DNA of 64,000 nucleotides from CAVSMC01 sp963798655 (GCA_963798655.1 CAWCUH010000004.1:124001-188000); one strand, 5' to 3'; positions 1 through 8,363 are shown, counted from the stretch's first letter. Notes: generated from the letters alone by a model not told the origin. Numbers and translations are program-made.

Positions 1-382
1 CAGCCGCAACTGCACACGGTTTGTTCCGGCTCGTGGCGCACATCGACGCGCGGCAGGTGCGCTGGCAACGGGCTACGTTTGGGCTGCTCCTTAGGCGCTT
101 GTGCGGGTTGCGCCGATCTTAGCGTCGCGAGCTCCGCCGCGATCGCCTCCAGGTCGGCGTCGATCGTCTCGTCGAGGAGGCTCCCCTGTGCGCCGTGCAG
201 TTGTTCGCTGCGCGCGGCAAACTTCCAGCGCTTGAGCAGCGCCATCTCATGAGTGAGTTGCTCAATCTTGAGCTGCTTGTGCCGCAGCTCCCATCCTTGC
301 CGGCGAGGGTTTCGATCAGCCCGGCAGCGAATTCGCGCAGTTGCTGCGCGTCCATTCGAGTGAGCTGATCGTGCATCTGCAT
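1..382 (-). pseudogene. tnpC: IS66 TnpC transposase, N-terminal part, frameshifted
   Basis: This is the start of the DDE transposase of the IS66 element. The reading begins at an ATG at 382 (MQMHDQLTRMDAQQLREF) and runs to about 300, where the frame changes. The continuation in the next frame carries the leucine-rich segment ELRHKQLKIEQLTHEMALLK, which is typical of the N-terminal coiled region of IS66 TnpC, followed by a Cys-containing stretch at the window edge. One base appears lost or gained around 290-300. The catalytic domain lies outside the window, so activity cannot be judged beyond the frameshift. Confidence 0.75.
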
Positions 383-426
383 GCGTTGAAATGGTGCCAC
401 ATCGATTCGTGTGGCAACAACATTTT

Positions 427-759
427 TCACGCCACGCGGATCGTTGCCTGTGCGCCGATGCGACACCATGGCAATCCGATCACCAACGCCTGCAACTGCT
501 CGGTGCTGATCGTCAGTCGCGGGCACGATTCCGAACTCGCCCAGATGAAGCGGCCCTGGTGCAGTCGGCGCGCGCACAGCCAGATGCCGATACCGTCGTG
601 CACCAGCAGCTTGATGCGATTCGCTCGCCGATTGGCGAAGAGGTACGCGTGATGCGCGCGCGCCTCGCCGAACACGCGAACCACGCGCGCCAGTGCCGTT
701 TCCGTTCCGGCGCGCATGTCTATCGGTTCCACCGCGAGCCACACCGCGTCGATGCGCAT
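427..759 (-). CDS. tnpB: IS66-family accessory protein TnpB
   Basis: A 110-residue protein of the IS66 Orf2 type, which is required for IS66 transposition although its biochemical role is not settled. The segments AVEPIDMRAG, ANRRANRIKLLVHD and GIGIWLCARRLHQGRF match the family's central conserved block, and the length is usual for the family. The ATG at 759 overlaps the stop of tnpA by one base (TGATG), so translation is probably coupled. An in-frame codon further upstream would add 11 residues, but the family begins at MRIDAVW. tnpC starts 44 bases downstream. Confidence 0.88.
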   Translation of the reverse strand: MRIDAVWLAVEPIDMRAGTETALARVVRVFGEARAHHAYLFANRRANRIKLLVHDGIGIWLCARRLHQGRFIWASSESCPRLTISTEQLQALVIGLPWCRIGAQATIRVA

Positions 760-1154
760 CACCGCAGCAGCTCGCGCAACCAGACCGCGCAATCGGCCGC
801 CGCGGTCAACGGCCAGCCGACCTTGATCAGCGTCGCGCCGCGTCGTAACTCGATCGTGATCGGCTGCGCCGTCGTGACCAGAGATTGCTCCACCGCGATC
901 GGAATGAACGTACCGGTCTCGACGTCCGGCCGAGTCGGCACCGCACTGTCGGTCTCGATCTGCTTCGTTGCTTGTGCCTGTTCCGCTGTCACCACCCAGC
1001 GGCGCAACAGGTTCGCGTTCAGCCTGTTGGCCAAGGCCACCGCGGCGATCGATACGCCCGGTTTGCGGCAGGCCGACACCACCTGCGCTTTGAACTGTGC
1101 GCTATGCGTGCGCCGACGCCGCCGAGCGAGGTTGCCGTCCTCCGAAGTGTCCAC
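759..1154 (-). CDS. tnpA: IS66-family TnpA, helix-turn-helix protein
   Basis: A 131-residue first gene of the IS66 element. The N-terminal half carries a helix-turn-helix of the IS3/IS66 OrfA type (RRTHSAQFKAQVVSACRKPG then VSIAAVALANRLNANLLRRW), expected to bind DNA. The C-terminal half (ITIELRRGATLIKVGWPL) resembles the short conserved tail of IS66 TnpA. The start is a GTG at 1154. The gene is directly followed by tnpB with a one-base overlap. No frame damage is visible. Confidence 0.85.
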   Translation of the reverse strand: MDTSEDGNLARRRRRTHSAQFKAQVVSACRKPGVSIAAVALANRLNANLLRRWVVTAEQAQATKQIETDSAVPTRPDVETGTFIPIAVEQSLVTTAQPITIELRRGATLIKVGWPLTAAADCAVWLRELLR

Positions 1155-1231
1155 GTGTCCACCAAGAATCTAGGTGGACACGATATTCCTTACCGCAACT
1201 CGGCCAGGCAAGATGACTTCGCCGGCCGCTT

Positions 1232-2342
1232 ACTAGTGGACCGTAACGCTGAAATAGATAGTATAATCGTGCCTGTGGAGGGCGCGATGAAACTGACCAA
1301 GAGCGAGCGCATGGAACTGCAACGGCAGGCGACGCGAGAACCGGCCGTGCCGACGCGGCACGCCGCGCGCGGCTGATCCTGCTGCTCGCCGACGGGCACA
1401 CGTGGGCCGAGATCCGCGACAAGCTGGACTGCACGGACAGCTTCATCGATCGCTGGAGCAAGCGCTTTGCGGCGGAGCGGCTGGCCGGACTGTTCGCCGA
1501 CACGCGGGCCAGCGCCACAAAGTGACGCGAGCGCGTTGAGGCTCGCATCCTGGAGTGGACGTCAAGCGCAAGCCGGCGGACGGCTCGACGCACTGGAGCA
1601 CGCGCAAGCTGGCGCGAGCGCAGCTGTGACATCAGCCACATGATGGTGGCGCGAGTGTGGGCGCAAGCACGGGCTCAAGCCGCATCGGCTCGAAGGCTAC
1701 ATGGCCTCGAACGATCCGGACTTTGAGACCAAGGCCGCCGACATCATCGGGCTGTATCTGAATCCACCGCAGCATGCGGCGGTGTTCTGCGTCGATGAGA
1801 AGACGGCGATCCAAGCGCTGGATCGCAAGGATCCGGTGTTGCCGCTCTCGCCGGGACGTGCCGAGCGGCACGGCTTCGAGTACTTCCGCCACGGCACGCT
1901 GTCGCTGTATGCGGCCTTCAACACCAAGACCGGCGAGGTGCTGGGCAAGACCGCCGCGCGCCACACCTCGGCGGAGTTCGTTGCGTTCCTCGACTGACAT
2001 CGTCGCTCAACCAGCCACGTGGCAAAGAGATCCACGTCATCGCCGACAACCTCTCGGCGCACAAGACCAAGCGCGTCGACGAGTTCCTTGGCGACGCATC
2101 CGAACGTTCATCTGCACTTCACCCCGACCTACTCATCGTGGCTCAACCAGGTCGAACTGTGGTTCGCCAAGATCGAGCGCGACGTCATCGCCCGCGGGGT
2201 GTTCACCTCGGTGCCCGACCTGAAGAGAAAACTCATGCGTTACATCCGCCATTACAACAAGCAGCCCCAAAACCGTGAAGTGGAAGTACTTCGATCCCAA
2301 CACGACGAATCACTCCCCATTCAACCGTTACAGTCCACTAGT
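1232..2342 (+). mobile_element. IS630-family element, degraded, with both terminal repeats
   Basis: The element is bounded by a 17-bp inverted repeat with one mismatch: ACTAGTGGACCGTAACG at 1232-1248 and CGTTACAGTCCACTAGT at 2326-2342. A single transposase reading fills the interior on the plus strand but is broken by several frameshifts. IS630 elements duplicate a TA dinucleotide; both ends lie beside TA-containing sequence, but I cannot fix the exact duplication. The total span of about 1.1 kb is normal for the family. Confidence 0.85.
1287..2338 (+). pseudogene. IS630-family DDE transposase, multiple frameshifts
   Basis: The reading starts at ATG 1287 (MKLTKSERMELQRQATR), shifts near 1370 into a helix-turn-helix segment (LILLLADGHTWAEIRDKL), stops at about 1525, resumes near 1640, and is open from 1701 to 1997 with the catalytic segment CVDEKTAIQALDR. 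After another shift near 2000 the segments VIADNLSAHKTK and SSWLNQVELWFAKIERD carry the second Asp and the Glu of the DDE triad. At least four changes of frame are needed to rebuild one protein, so this copy cannot make an active transposase. All three catalytic residues are still recognisable, which points to fairly recent decay or many local sequence errors. Confidence 0.85.
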
Positions 2343-2683
2343 CTATTGATTTCGCACTGGCGCACCACAGCGCAGTCCACCCAACTGGGTGCGTGCACAC
2401 GCCCTGCACACGCCGCATCTCAACCGATTGATGTTGAGTGTGAATCCTACCGATCCATCATCGGGGCCACGGCAAATCGCCAAGGCAACTCATTCATTTC
2501 ATGTCTTTTTTCGTTGCTCGGTCGGTCCAATACATAACTGAATCGACTGAAATTTTGAGCGCCAAATGTCTCGGTGATCCACTCGACAAAGCGCCCTCGC
2601 TTCGGCGCTGCTTTGCGCTGTCAGTGCACACGTAGCGCACCCGAATTTTCGATGCGCGCGGCGTCTTAAGGCAACCTGTCCGC
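2343..2683. other. Inter-element spacer, no gene seen
   Basis: The stretch between the IS630 end and the copy of the rve-element end motif at 2684 shows no recognisable gene or RNA. It is less GC-rich than its surroundings around 2450-2560. I see only short meaningless open frames. Confidence 0.5.
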
Positions 2684-2699
2684 GTTGCCTCACCCCCTG
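2684..2699. repeat. Extra copy of rve-element end motif beside the IS3 element
   Basis: GTTGCCTCAC at 2684-2693 is identical to the 10-bp ends of the rve-type element at 4329-4338 and (inverted) 6284-6293. It lies 6 bases left of the IS3 element. Directly right of the IS3 element (4294-4325) is sequence that also resembles the inner part of that end (CTCACC followed by TGTTACCGGTCGGG). This suggests the IS3 copy landed in an older end of the same kind. Confidence 0.55.
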
Positions 2700-2762
2700 T
2701 GCCAGGATAGTTGTCGCGTCGTTCGAAGTTGAACCCAGCAGGGGCGAGAACTGGACGACGAG

Positions 2763-3254
2763 ATGAGCAGGCCGTTCTCCGTGGCCTTCAAACAGAAGAT
2801 GGTGCAGCGGCTCACCGGGAAAAACGCAGTGAGTGCATCGCAGCTGGCTCGAGAGACAGGAGTCCGGCAGCAGAACCTATCGCGCTGGCTCGAGGAGGCG
2901 CGTAGCGTGCCGATTATGGCCGATACACCGAAGCCGGCCGTACGCGAATGGACGGTCGAGCAGAAGGCTCGTGTCCTCGCGGAAGGCTCGAAACTCGATG
3001 GCAAGGAGCTGACCGCTTACCTCGAACGCGAAGCGGTGAAATTCGCCGACTACGAGCAGTGGCGGCTTGCCCTTGACGAGGGCGGACGAGCCTCGACGTC
3101 TACGATCAAGCGCATTCGTCAGCTCGAGCGCGAGCTCGCTCGCAAGGAGAAGGCACTGGCTGAAACTGCGGCGCTGCTCGTTCTCAAAAAAAAAGTGGAG
3201 ACCCTCTACGGGGAGGACGAGGACGACGACACCAACGGGCAGAACGAAAAGTGA
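2763..3254 (+). CDS. IS3-family OrfA (DNA-binding transposase subunit)
   Basis: A 163-residue protein with two helix-turn-helix-like segments: residues 1-45 (AVSASQLARETGVRQQNLSR) and residues 60-120 of the transposase_8/IS3 type. It is followed by a charged coiled stretch (QLERELARKEKALAETAAL) that in this family mediates OrfA multimerisation. The C-terminus is very acidic (GEDEDDD). An A9 run within the gene at 3186-3194 could give a -1 frameshift into orfB. The stop overlaps the orfB GTG by four bases. It has no frame damage. Confidence 0.87.
   Translation: MSRPFSVAFKQKMVQRLTGKNAVSASQLARETGVRQQNLSRWLEEARSVPIMADTPKPAVREWTVEQKARVLAEGSKLDGKELTAYLEREAVKFADYEQWRLALDEGGRASTSTIKRIRQLERELARKEKALAETAALLVLKKKVETLYGEDEDDDTNGQNEK
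3186..3194 (+). promoter_or_regulatory. Candidate -1 programmed frameshift site (A9 run)
   Basis: Nine consecutive A residues read as Lys-Lys-Lys in orfA. The -1 frame is open from this run to the orfB start at 3251 and continues as orfB, so slipping one base back here would make a single OrfA-OrfB fusion. A-rich slippery runs are the usual frameshift sites of IS3-family elements. I did not model a downstream structure. Confidence 0.6.
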
Positions 3255-4270
3255 TCCTCGAACTCATCTCGGAAGCGCAGGTGTCAGGCGTACGTCTCGC
3301 GCCCGCGTGTCGCGTCCTCGGCATCTCGGCTCGAACCGTCGAGCGCTGGCGTGGTGACCCCGCGGCCGGCGATCGTCGCTGCGGACCGCATCGTCGGCCA
3401 AGCAACGCGTTGTCGCCAGCCGAGGAGGCACAGGTCGTGACCGTACTGACGAGCTCGCGCTACGCCGGCGTCTCACCAAAGCAGCTGGTTCCTCAGCTCG
3501 CCGACGAAGGGCTTTACCTCGCGTCGGAGGCGACGATGTACCGAGTGCAGCGCCGACACGGTCTGCGCACGAAGAAGCTGACTACGCAACGCACGCACGT
3601 GGCTCGCGCAGCCACGGTGCACCAGGCGACTGGAGCCAACCAGGTGTGGAGCTGGGACATCACCTGGCTGCCGACGACCGTGCGCGGATCGTACCTGTAC
3701 CTCTACCTGATCATGGATGTCTGGAGCCGTCGCATTGTCGGCTGGCGCATCGCGCGGCGCGAGTCGGCAGACATGGCCGCTGCGCTGATGAAACAGGCGT
3801 GCTCGGACGGCAACGTCGATCCGCGCGGCCTCGTGCTGCACTCCGACAACGGCAAGCCCATGCGCGGCAGCACGATGATCTCGACGCTGCAGTGGCTCGG
3901 CGTCGTGCCCTCCTTCAGTCGCCCGCATGTGTCCGACGATAACCCGTACTCAGAGGCGCTGTTTCGCACGCTCAAGCACACGCCAGCGTACCCCCGGCTG
4001 CCCTTCGCCGATCTCGCCTCCGCAAACCGCTGGGTGATTCGCTTCGTTGACTGGTACAACAGCACGCACCGCCACAGCGCGATCCGCTACGTGACGCCCG
4101 ATCAGCGTCATCATGGACGCGATCGCGCCGTCCTGGCGAACCGCCACGAGCTGTACGAATGCGCGCGCCGCGCGAACCCGGAGCGTTGGAGCGGCTCCAC
4201 GCGTAACTGGTCGCCCGTCGAGCTCGTCGTGCTCAACCCCGAACGTGCACCAGATCGCCTCGCTGCATGA
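3251..4270 (+). CDS. IS3-family OrfB transposase (rve integrase core)
   Basis: A 339-residue DDE transposase. An N-terminal helix-turn-helix (ACRVLGISARTVERWR) and HTH_21-like region (residues 60-110) precede the rve core. The first Asp is in VWSWDITWLP, the second in LVLHSDNGKPM, and the Glu in DDNPYSEALFRTLKH. The tail ends normally around RANPERWSG. The GTG at 3251 overlaps orfA's stop (GTGA), so it can be made either by coupling or as a frameshift fusion. All catalytic residues are present and the frame is open, so this copy could be active. Confidence 0.92.
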   Translation: MILELISEAQVSGVRLAPACRVLGISARTVERWRGDPAAGDRRCGPHRRPSNALSPAEEAQVVTVLTSSRYAGVSPKQLVPQLADEGLYLASEATMYRVQRRHGLRTKKLTTQRTHVARAATVHQATGANQVWSWDITWLPTTVRGSYLYLYLIMDVWSRRIVGWRIARRESADMAAALMKQACSDGNVDPRGLVLHSDNGKPMRGSTMISTLQWLGVVPSFSRPHVSDDNPYSEALFRTLKHTPAYPRLPFADLASANRWVIRFVDWYNSTHRHSAIRYVTPDQRHHGRDRAVLANRHELYECARRANPERWSGSTRNWSPVELVVLNPERAPDRLAA

Positions 4271-4328
4271 CTGACGCGACAACAACCTTGACACTCACCG
4301 CTCAACCAGATTGTTACCGGTCGGGATC

Positions 4329-6293
4329 GTTGCCTCACCTGAAATGTTACCCGTGGGGGCGGCTGCGAAGATGATGCCTCCACGCTCAGGGAGGCACCAT
4401 GCACAAGAGGATGACGGCCGTTGCCCGTGCGGAACTGGCTGACGCTATACGGCCTCGGTATGCGGCAGCGGCAGCGAAGGAAAAGCGCAAGATCCTCGAT
4501 CAGTTCATCGCGGCCACGGGCTACCACGAGAAGTCCGCGATTCGAATACTGAACAGTGCTGCCGCCTCCAAGCGCAGCCAAAGCCGTCAACGAGCATCAC
4601 TTTATGATGAAGCCGTTCGCGCTGCCTTGATTGTGTTGTGGGAAGCTTCCGATCGGGTGTGCGGCAAGCGGCTGAAGGCGTTGCTGCCAATTCTGTTGCC
4701 CGCGCTTGAGCGCAATGGACATCTGAAGCTCGACGCGCAGATCCGCCCGAAGATCCTGTCAATGAGCGCGGCGACCGTCGACCGATTGTTACGGGCGCCG
4801 CGCAACGCGGGGAAAACGAAACGGCCAAACGAAGTGAGCCGGAGCCGCGCCGGCGTATCAAGATGCGCACCTTTGCCGATTGGAATGATCCGGTTCCGGG
4901 CAGCATGGAAATGGACCTTGTGGCGCACTGTGGGAACGTCAACCGAGGCAGCTACGTTCACAGTCTGGTGCTGACCGACATCGCCAGCGGCTGGACCGAG
5001 GCCGCTCCGATCGTCGTTCGCGAAGGCTCTCTGGTGGTCGAGACGCTCGAGCGTATTCGCATCGGCCTTCCGTTCGCCCTCCGGGCGGTGGATGTCGACA
5101 ACGGTAGCGAGTTCGTGAATGACAGGCTGATCGAATACTGCCTCAGTCACGGAATCGAACTCACCCGGTCTCGCCCATACCGTAAGAACGACCAGGCGTG
5201 GATAGAGCAAAAGAATGGAGCTATCGTGCGAAAGCTCCTTGGCTACCGACGTTTTGAGGGGCTGGCCGCGGCTCGAGCCATCACTCGTCTGTACGGAGCA
5301 TCGCGCCTGTTCGTGAACTTCTTCCAGCCGTCGTTCAAGCTGGCTTCAAAGCAACGCGATGGCGCCAAGGTAACCAAGCGCTATCACCCGCCCCAGACGC
5401 CCTACGAGCGACTTCTGCAGGCGGATACCATTCCGATCGCCGCCAAGGCCAAGTTGCGCGAGGTCTCGGCGAGTCTCGATCCCTTGAAGCTCCTCGAAGA
5501 GATGCGCGCGGTACAGGCTTACTTGGCGGCGTTAGCGGACGGCGATACGACGCCGCCCATGATCTCCGAGCCTCCGAATCTCGCCGCGTTCGTCGCAAGC
5601 CTATCGAGTGCTTGGCACATGGGCGAGGTCCGTCCGACGTTCTCCGCCGACGCCAAACCGCGATATCTGCGAGGTCTGGAAAGGCTTTCGACGCAGGAGC
5701 GCATGGCTCCTCGCGCTATGGCGGTTTCGGTGTCGCCCGCCGAGATTGCAGCACCTCCGCCGCCGAGGAAGTTGCAACCCGTATACGCCGAGCGTGGCCA
5801 AGCCCGTGTCCAAGCACTTCGGATGGTATGGCCGATCGTATGCCGGCGCCTTGAAGGCCTCCCCAACATCAACGCCACGCAACTCTTCGACGAATTGTGC
5901 GTACAGTTTCCTGGCCGATTCACTCCACGGCAATACAAGACGCTCTTGCGGCGCGTCAATCGCTGGCGCCGCGATGCACTCGCGCGCGGTGTCGTCATTG
6001 GCCCAAAGACGTATCGGCGACTCAGCGATAAGCCGCGGGGCCGACCCCCAGAGATCTTCAAAGATCATTGGGAGGAGATGACGCGTTGTCTTGACGAGAC
6101 ACCGGATCAGACCACGCTGGAACTGCTCGTTGAATTCCAGGCTCGTTACCCGGCTCGGTACGGCTTGCGCCAGCTGAGAACGCTGCAAAGGCGGGTCAGC
6201 ATCTGGCGTCAACAGGCTGTCCAGCGTCTCATCAATGAGGTTACGAGTAACATCCTTGGTGAGGCAGCCGGTAACAAAATTACGTGAGGCAAC
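4329..6293 (+). mobile_element. rve-type transposable element, frameshifted, 10-bp exact ends
   Basis: The ends are GTTGCCTCAC at 4329-4338 and the inverted GTGAGGCAAC at 6284-6293, with a second short match further in (TGTTAC near 4345 and GTAACA near 6271). The interior holds one long transposase reading broken once. The right end overlaps the last codons of the transposase. The family is not one I can name with confidence; the large tail and single gene resemble ISNCY-type elements. Confidence 0.7.
4399..6287 (+). pseudogene. DDE (rve) transposase with C-terminal extension, one frameshift
   Basis: The N-terminal part opens with ATG 4399 (MHKRMTAVARAELADAIRPR), has an HTH-like region and is in frame to about 4838. 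The remainder is read in another frame from about 4840 (EPRRRIKMRTFADWNDP). The catalytic core shows Asp in GSMEMDLVAHCG, Asp in RAVDVDNGSEFV, and Glu in NDQAWIEQKNGAIVRKL, the spacing expected for an integrase-like DDE enzyme. A long tail of about 300 residues (basic, with repeated RRVNRW and RRVSIW motifs) follows. A one-base change near 4838 separates the two parts. The site is not a homopolymer, so programmed shifting is unlikely. Confidence 0.8.
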
Positions 6294-6438
6294 ACGAGGG
6301 GGGTCAATTTATCGTGTCGCCTGACAGCAACCGACTGGATCGCGCTGGGGAGTAGTCGGCGAATACGCTGATGCCGTCAGGCAAACTCCGGCCGCTCGCG
6401 CGTTTTTTTCCCCGCCGGGGCGGGCCGATGTGCCCGCG
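6294..6438. other. Spacer between IS island and toxin-antitoxin remains
   Basis: No gene is seen. A T7 run at 6404-6410 is followed by a small GC-rich inverted repeat (CCCGCCGGGGCGGG region, about 6412-6425). It does not have the order of an intrinsic terminator for either neighbour. Confidence 0.4.
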
Positions 6439-6732
6439 TTAGGCGTGCAGCGCCTCGATCGCGGCCTTCGGGTCGGACGCGACGATCTTGAGCAACGCCC
6501 GCGCGGGACCGGTCGGGTGCGTGCGGCGTTGCTCCCAATTCTGCAGGGTACGCAGGTTCACGCCGATCAGCTTTGCGAACTGCGATTGACTGATCTTCGC
6601 AGCCTCGCGAATCGCTCGGACGTCCGGTTGGGTGAGCTCGGTGACGCGCGTCCCTCGCACGGGCTTCCCAGCCATGTGGCGCTTCATCTCGCGAACGCCC
6701 TTTACCAACTGATCGAAATGCAGCTTATCCAT
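6439..6732 (-). CDS. NadS-like antitoxin, XRE helix-turn-helix
   Basis: A 97-residue DNA-binding antitoxin of the NadS/HigA type. The C-terminal half is an XRE helix-turn-helix (AAKISQSQFAKLIGVNLRTL, then QNWEQRRTHPTGPARALLKI). It would normally neutralise the RelE-type toxin encoded directly upstream and repress the shared promoter. Its ATG overlaps the toxin stop by eight bases (ATGGATAA), the usual toxin-first layout of this family. The open frame is intact while the toxin frame is broken, so it may persist as an orphan repressor. Confidence 0.88.
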   Translation of the reverse strand: MDKLHFDQLVKGVREMKRHMAGKPVRGTRVTELTQPDVRAIREAAKISQSQFAKLIGVNLRTLQNWEQRRTHPTGPARALLKIVASDPKAAIEALHA

Positions 6733-7044
6733 CCTTCAGGTCCTTCATCAATTCGCCTAGGATCTTGATCTGTTGCCGGCTCAAATCCTCGCGTTGGCCT
6801 TTTGCGTATGCGTAGATCAGGTAAATGCAGTACTTGGGGACCTGCCAATAGTAGATGACCCTCGCGCCGCCGCGCTTTCCGCGACCTGGGCAGACCAACG
6901 CAGCTTTCGCAGACCTGCCCCGCCACGGATCAGGTCGCCCGCATCGGGGGAAACGAGCAGAAAGCTCTGCAGCGCGCGTAGATCGTCGTCGGTCCAGTGT
7001 TCCTCGCGGAAGGCGACGAACGGCGTCAACTCGACGGAGACCAT
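6725..7044 (-). pseudogene. RelE/ParE-type toxin, one frameshift
   Basis: The N-terminal part (MVSVELTPFVAFREEHWTDD, then LRALQSFLLVSPDAGDLIRG) and C-terminal part (KRGGARVIYYWQVPKYCIYL, then IYAYAKGQREDLSRQQIKIL) together make a normal RelE-family toxin of about 105 residues that pairs with NadS. The two halves lie in different frames, with the shift around 6888-6898, just after GLRKLRW. The C-terminal motif R-V-I-Y-Y is typical of these ribosome-dependent mRNA interferases. As written, the toxin would be truncated after residue 50 and inactive. A sequencing indel would restore a normal toxin. Confidence 0.82.
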
Positions 7045-7051
7045 CGGATCC

Positions 7052-7080
7052 ACTATACGCGATTAGCGTATGGACTGCAA
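7052..7080 (-). promoter_or_regulatory. Promoter with embedded palindromic operator for the toxin-antitoxin pair
   Basis: Read on the minus strand, TTGCAG (7075-7080) and TATAGT (7052-7057) are separated by exactly 17 bases, a near-consensus sigma-70 promoter 8 bases upstream of the toxin ATG at 7044. Within the spacer and -10 lies the perfect palindrome ATACGC-gatta-GCGTAT (7055-7071). A repressor bound there would block RNA polymerase, as expected for autoregulation by the NadS-like antitoxin. Confidence 0.72.
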
Positions 7081-7286
7081 GTCCAGCCAACGAAACCGTC
7101 TCCGTGAACGGCAATGGAATTTCCCGGTAGCCACGCCGTTGACGGCAATCGATCGGACGCAAGCTCGCCGTGACACGCTGCACACCCCAGGTGCGCGTGG
7201 CCTCCTCGTCGACGAACACGGGGCTGCGCCACCGAAGCCGATGCCCTCCACCTCGCGACGACTGAAACCCGCGCAGCACGCCGTAA

Positions 7287-8069
7287 ATGAGGCCACCCGC
7301 GGCGGTCATCGACACCAACGTCGTGGTCGCGGCTCTATTGACGGCGGACGTCGACTCTCCGACCGCGCGCATCCTGGATGGCAAGTGTCGAGGCGAATTT
7401 CCGTTTCTGCTTTCCACCGCTCTTCTCGCCGTGTACCGGGAAGTCCTCCTGCGTAAGAAGATCCGTGCGCTTCACGGCTTGAGCAAGCAGGAGGTGGATT
7501 CGTTGCTGACCGCTCTCGCAGCCAACGCTATCGTTCGCGAACCCCCTCATCGCGATGGCGCGCCGGATAAGAACGACGCTCACGTCTGGTCGCTTGCCGA
7601 AAGTGGGAAGAATTGCGTACTGGTTACCGGCGACAAGCTCCTGCTGGAACATCGTCCCGCGAAGTCGCACGTGATGACGCCGCGGGAATTCATTCATCCT
7701 CTTGCAAAACAACGGGCGGAGGGTGTGGTGCGGGCACCTCCCATCGCACAAACGGTTAACACTCACCGCCGCGCCGGAAATCGCCAGCGACACCGCGTCG
7801 ATCGTGCCGACCTGCAAGCCGGCACCGCGGCAGCGATTGCGCAGCCCCGCAACGTGGATGTGATCCAGCCGCTCTGGACCCAGGAGCGGCAGCGCCGAAA
7901 AACGGTCAATGATGTCCTTTCGCGTCTTCGGGCCGGCAGACCCTTGCAGCAATTCCTGCAGGACGAGACCCGTGACTACGATCGTCTCGCCGCGTTGGAG
8001 CGCGTCGCCCAATACGCGGACTTGGGAAGCGATAGAAACCTGGTAGCTGCCTGTCGATCGTACGCATAG
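7287..8069 (+). CDS. PIN-domain nuclease, 3' end replaced by foreign sequence
   Basis: Residues 1-145 are a PIN-domain protein of the COG1569 putative toxin type. The first Asp is in AVIDTNVVVAALL, a third acidic position in PDKNDAHVW, and the fourth in LVTGDKLLLEH. The usual Glu of the family in LLAEYREVL is Val here (STALLAVYREVL), so catalysis may be impaired. Homology ends near HPLAKQRA (about 7715). The following 115 codons are antisense to a VapC remnant and have no protein-like character, so the natural stop was probably lost by rearrangement. The start ATG 7287 gives the normal family N-terminus. No antitoxin gene is evident next to it. Confidence 0.75.
   Translation: MRPPAAVIDTNVVVAALLTADVDSPTARILDGKCRGEFPFLLSTALLAVYREVLLRKKIRALHGLSKQEVDSLLTALAANAIVREPPHRDGAPDKNDAHVWSLAESGKNCVLVTGDKLLLEHRPAKSHVMTPREFIHPLAKQRAEGVVRAPPIAQTVNTHRRAGNRQRHRVDRADLQAGTAAAIAQPRNVDVIQPLWTQERQRRKTVNDVLSRLRAGRPLQQFLQDETRDYDRLAALERVAQYADLGSDRNLVAACRSYA
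7780..8012 (-). pseudogene. VapC-type PIN toxin remnant, both ends missing
   Basis: On the strand opposite the PIN gene's tail, GETIVVTGLVLQELLQGSAG followed by RFSALPLLGPE and LRNRCRGAGLQVGTIDAV is the middle part of a VapC-family PIN ribonuclease. The N-terminal IVDTS-type segment and the C-terminal acidic segment are missing, and no proper start codon lies upstream in frame. The breakpoint near 7780 coincides with the fused end of the other PIN gene, indicating that two toxin genes were joined end to end. Confidence 0.65.
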
Positions 8070-8363
8070 CGGCCTGGGCTTCCCAGCGGTATTCGGGCGC
8101 CAACAGCGGCGAGCGATAATTTGCTGTTGCAGATGCGAAAGTTCCGAGGCTAGACGCCGTCAGTCATCGATCCTTTCGCTGCCCAGCATTCACCGTGATA
8201 CCGCGCCGCCCAAACATCGAGTTGTTCAACGGAATAGACCCGGAGCGGTAATTCCGTCCACCCGAAATCAGCGTTGCACGGCATGCGAACGCAGCCGCTT
8301 GAACGGTGGTCGATGCGCGGATCGACGAACGCCGTCGAAACCGACTGCTGCCGTCAGAACCTC
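8070..8363. other. Spacer, no gene seen
   Basis: Between the toxin remains and the amine oxidase stop I see no convincing coding region, hairpin with a T-run, or RNA gene. Confidence 0.4.

Larger units (their letters stand above)
1..1200 (-). mobile_element. IS66-family element, left part cut by window edge
   Basis: Three consecutive minus-strand genes match the IS66 order tnpA-tnpB-tnpC, and the element runs off the left edge of the window. The tnpA and tnpB genes look intact, but tnpC is shifted in frame near its beginning. The outer end beyond tnpA should lie somewhere in 1155-1230, but I could not identify a convincing terminal inverted repeat, so the right limit is approximate. Confidence 0.8.
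2700..4293 (+). mobile_element. IS3-family element, apparently complete
   Basis: The 1594-bp element is bounded by imperfect 21-bp inverted repeats, 17 of 21 matching: TGCCAGGATAGTTGTCGCGTC at 2700-2720 and its complement counterpart at 4273-4293. The ends are TG...CA as in IS3-family elements. It contains orfA and orfB in the usual order, both open throughout. No exact target duplication is visible at the flanks (CTG on the left, CTC on the right), so it may have recombined or drifted since insertion. Confidence 0.88.

Noticed and set aside
6398..6425. Possible terminator with T7 and GC-rich hairpin
   Set aside because: The T-run precedes the hairpin on the plus strand, and on the minus strand the run is A. 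It therefore does not have the hairpin-then-T order for either flanking gene.
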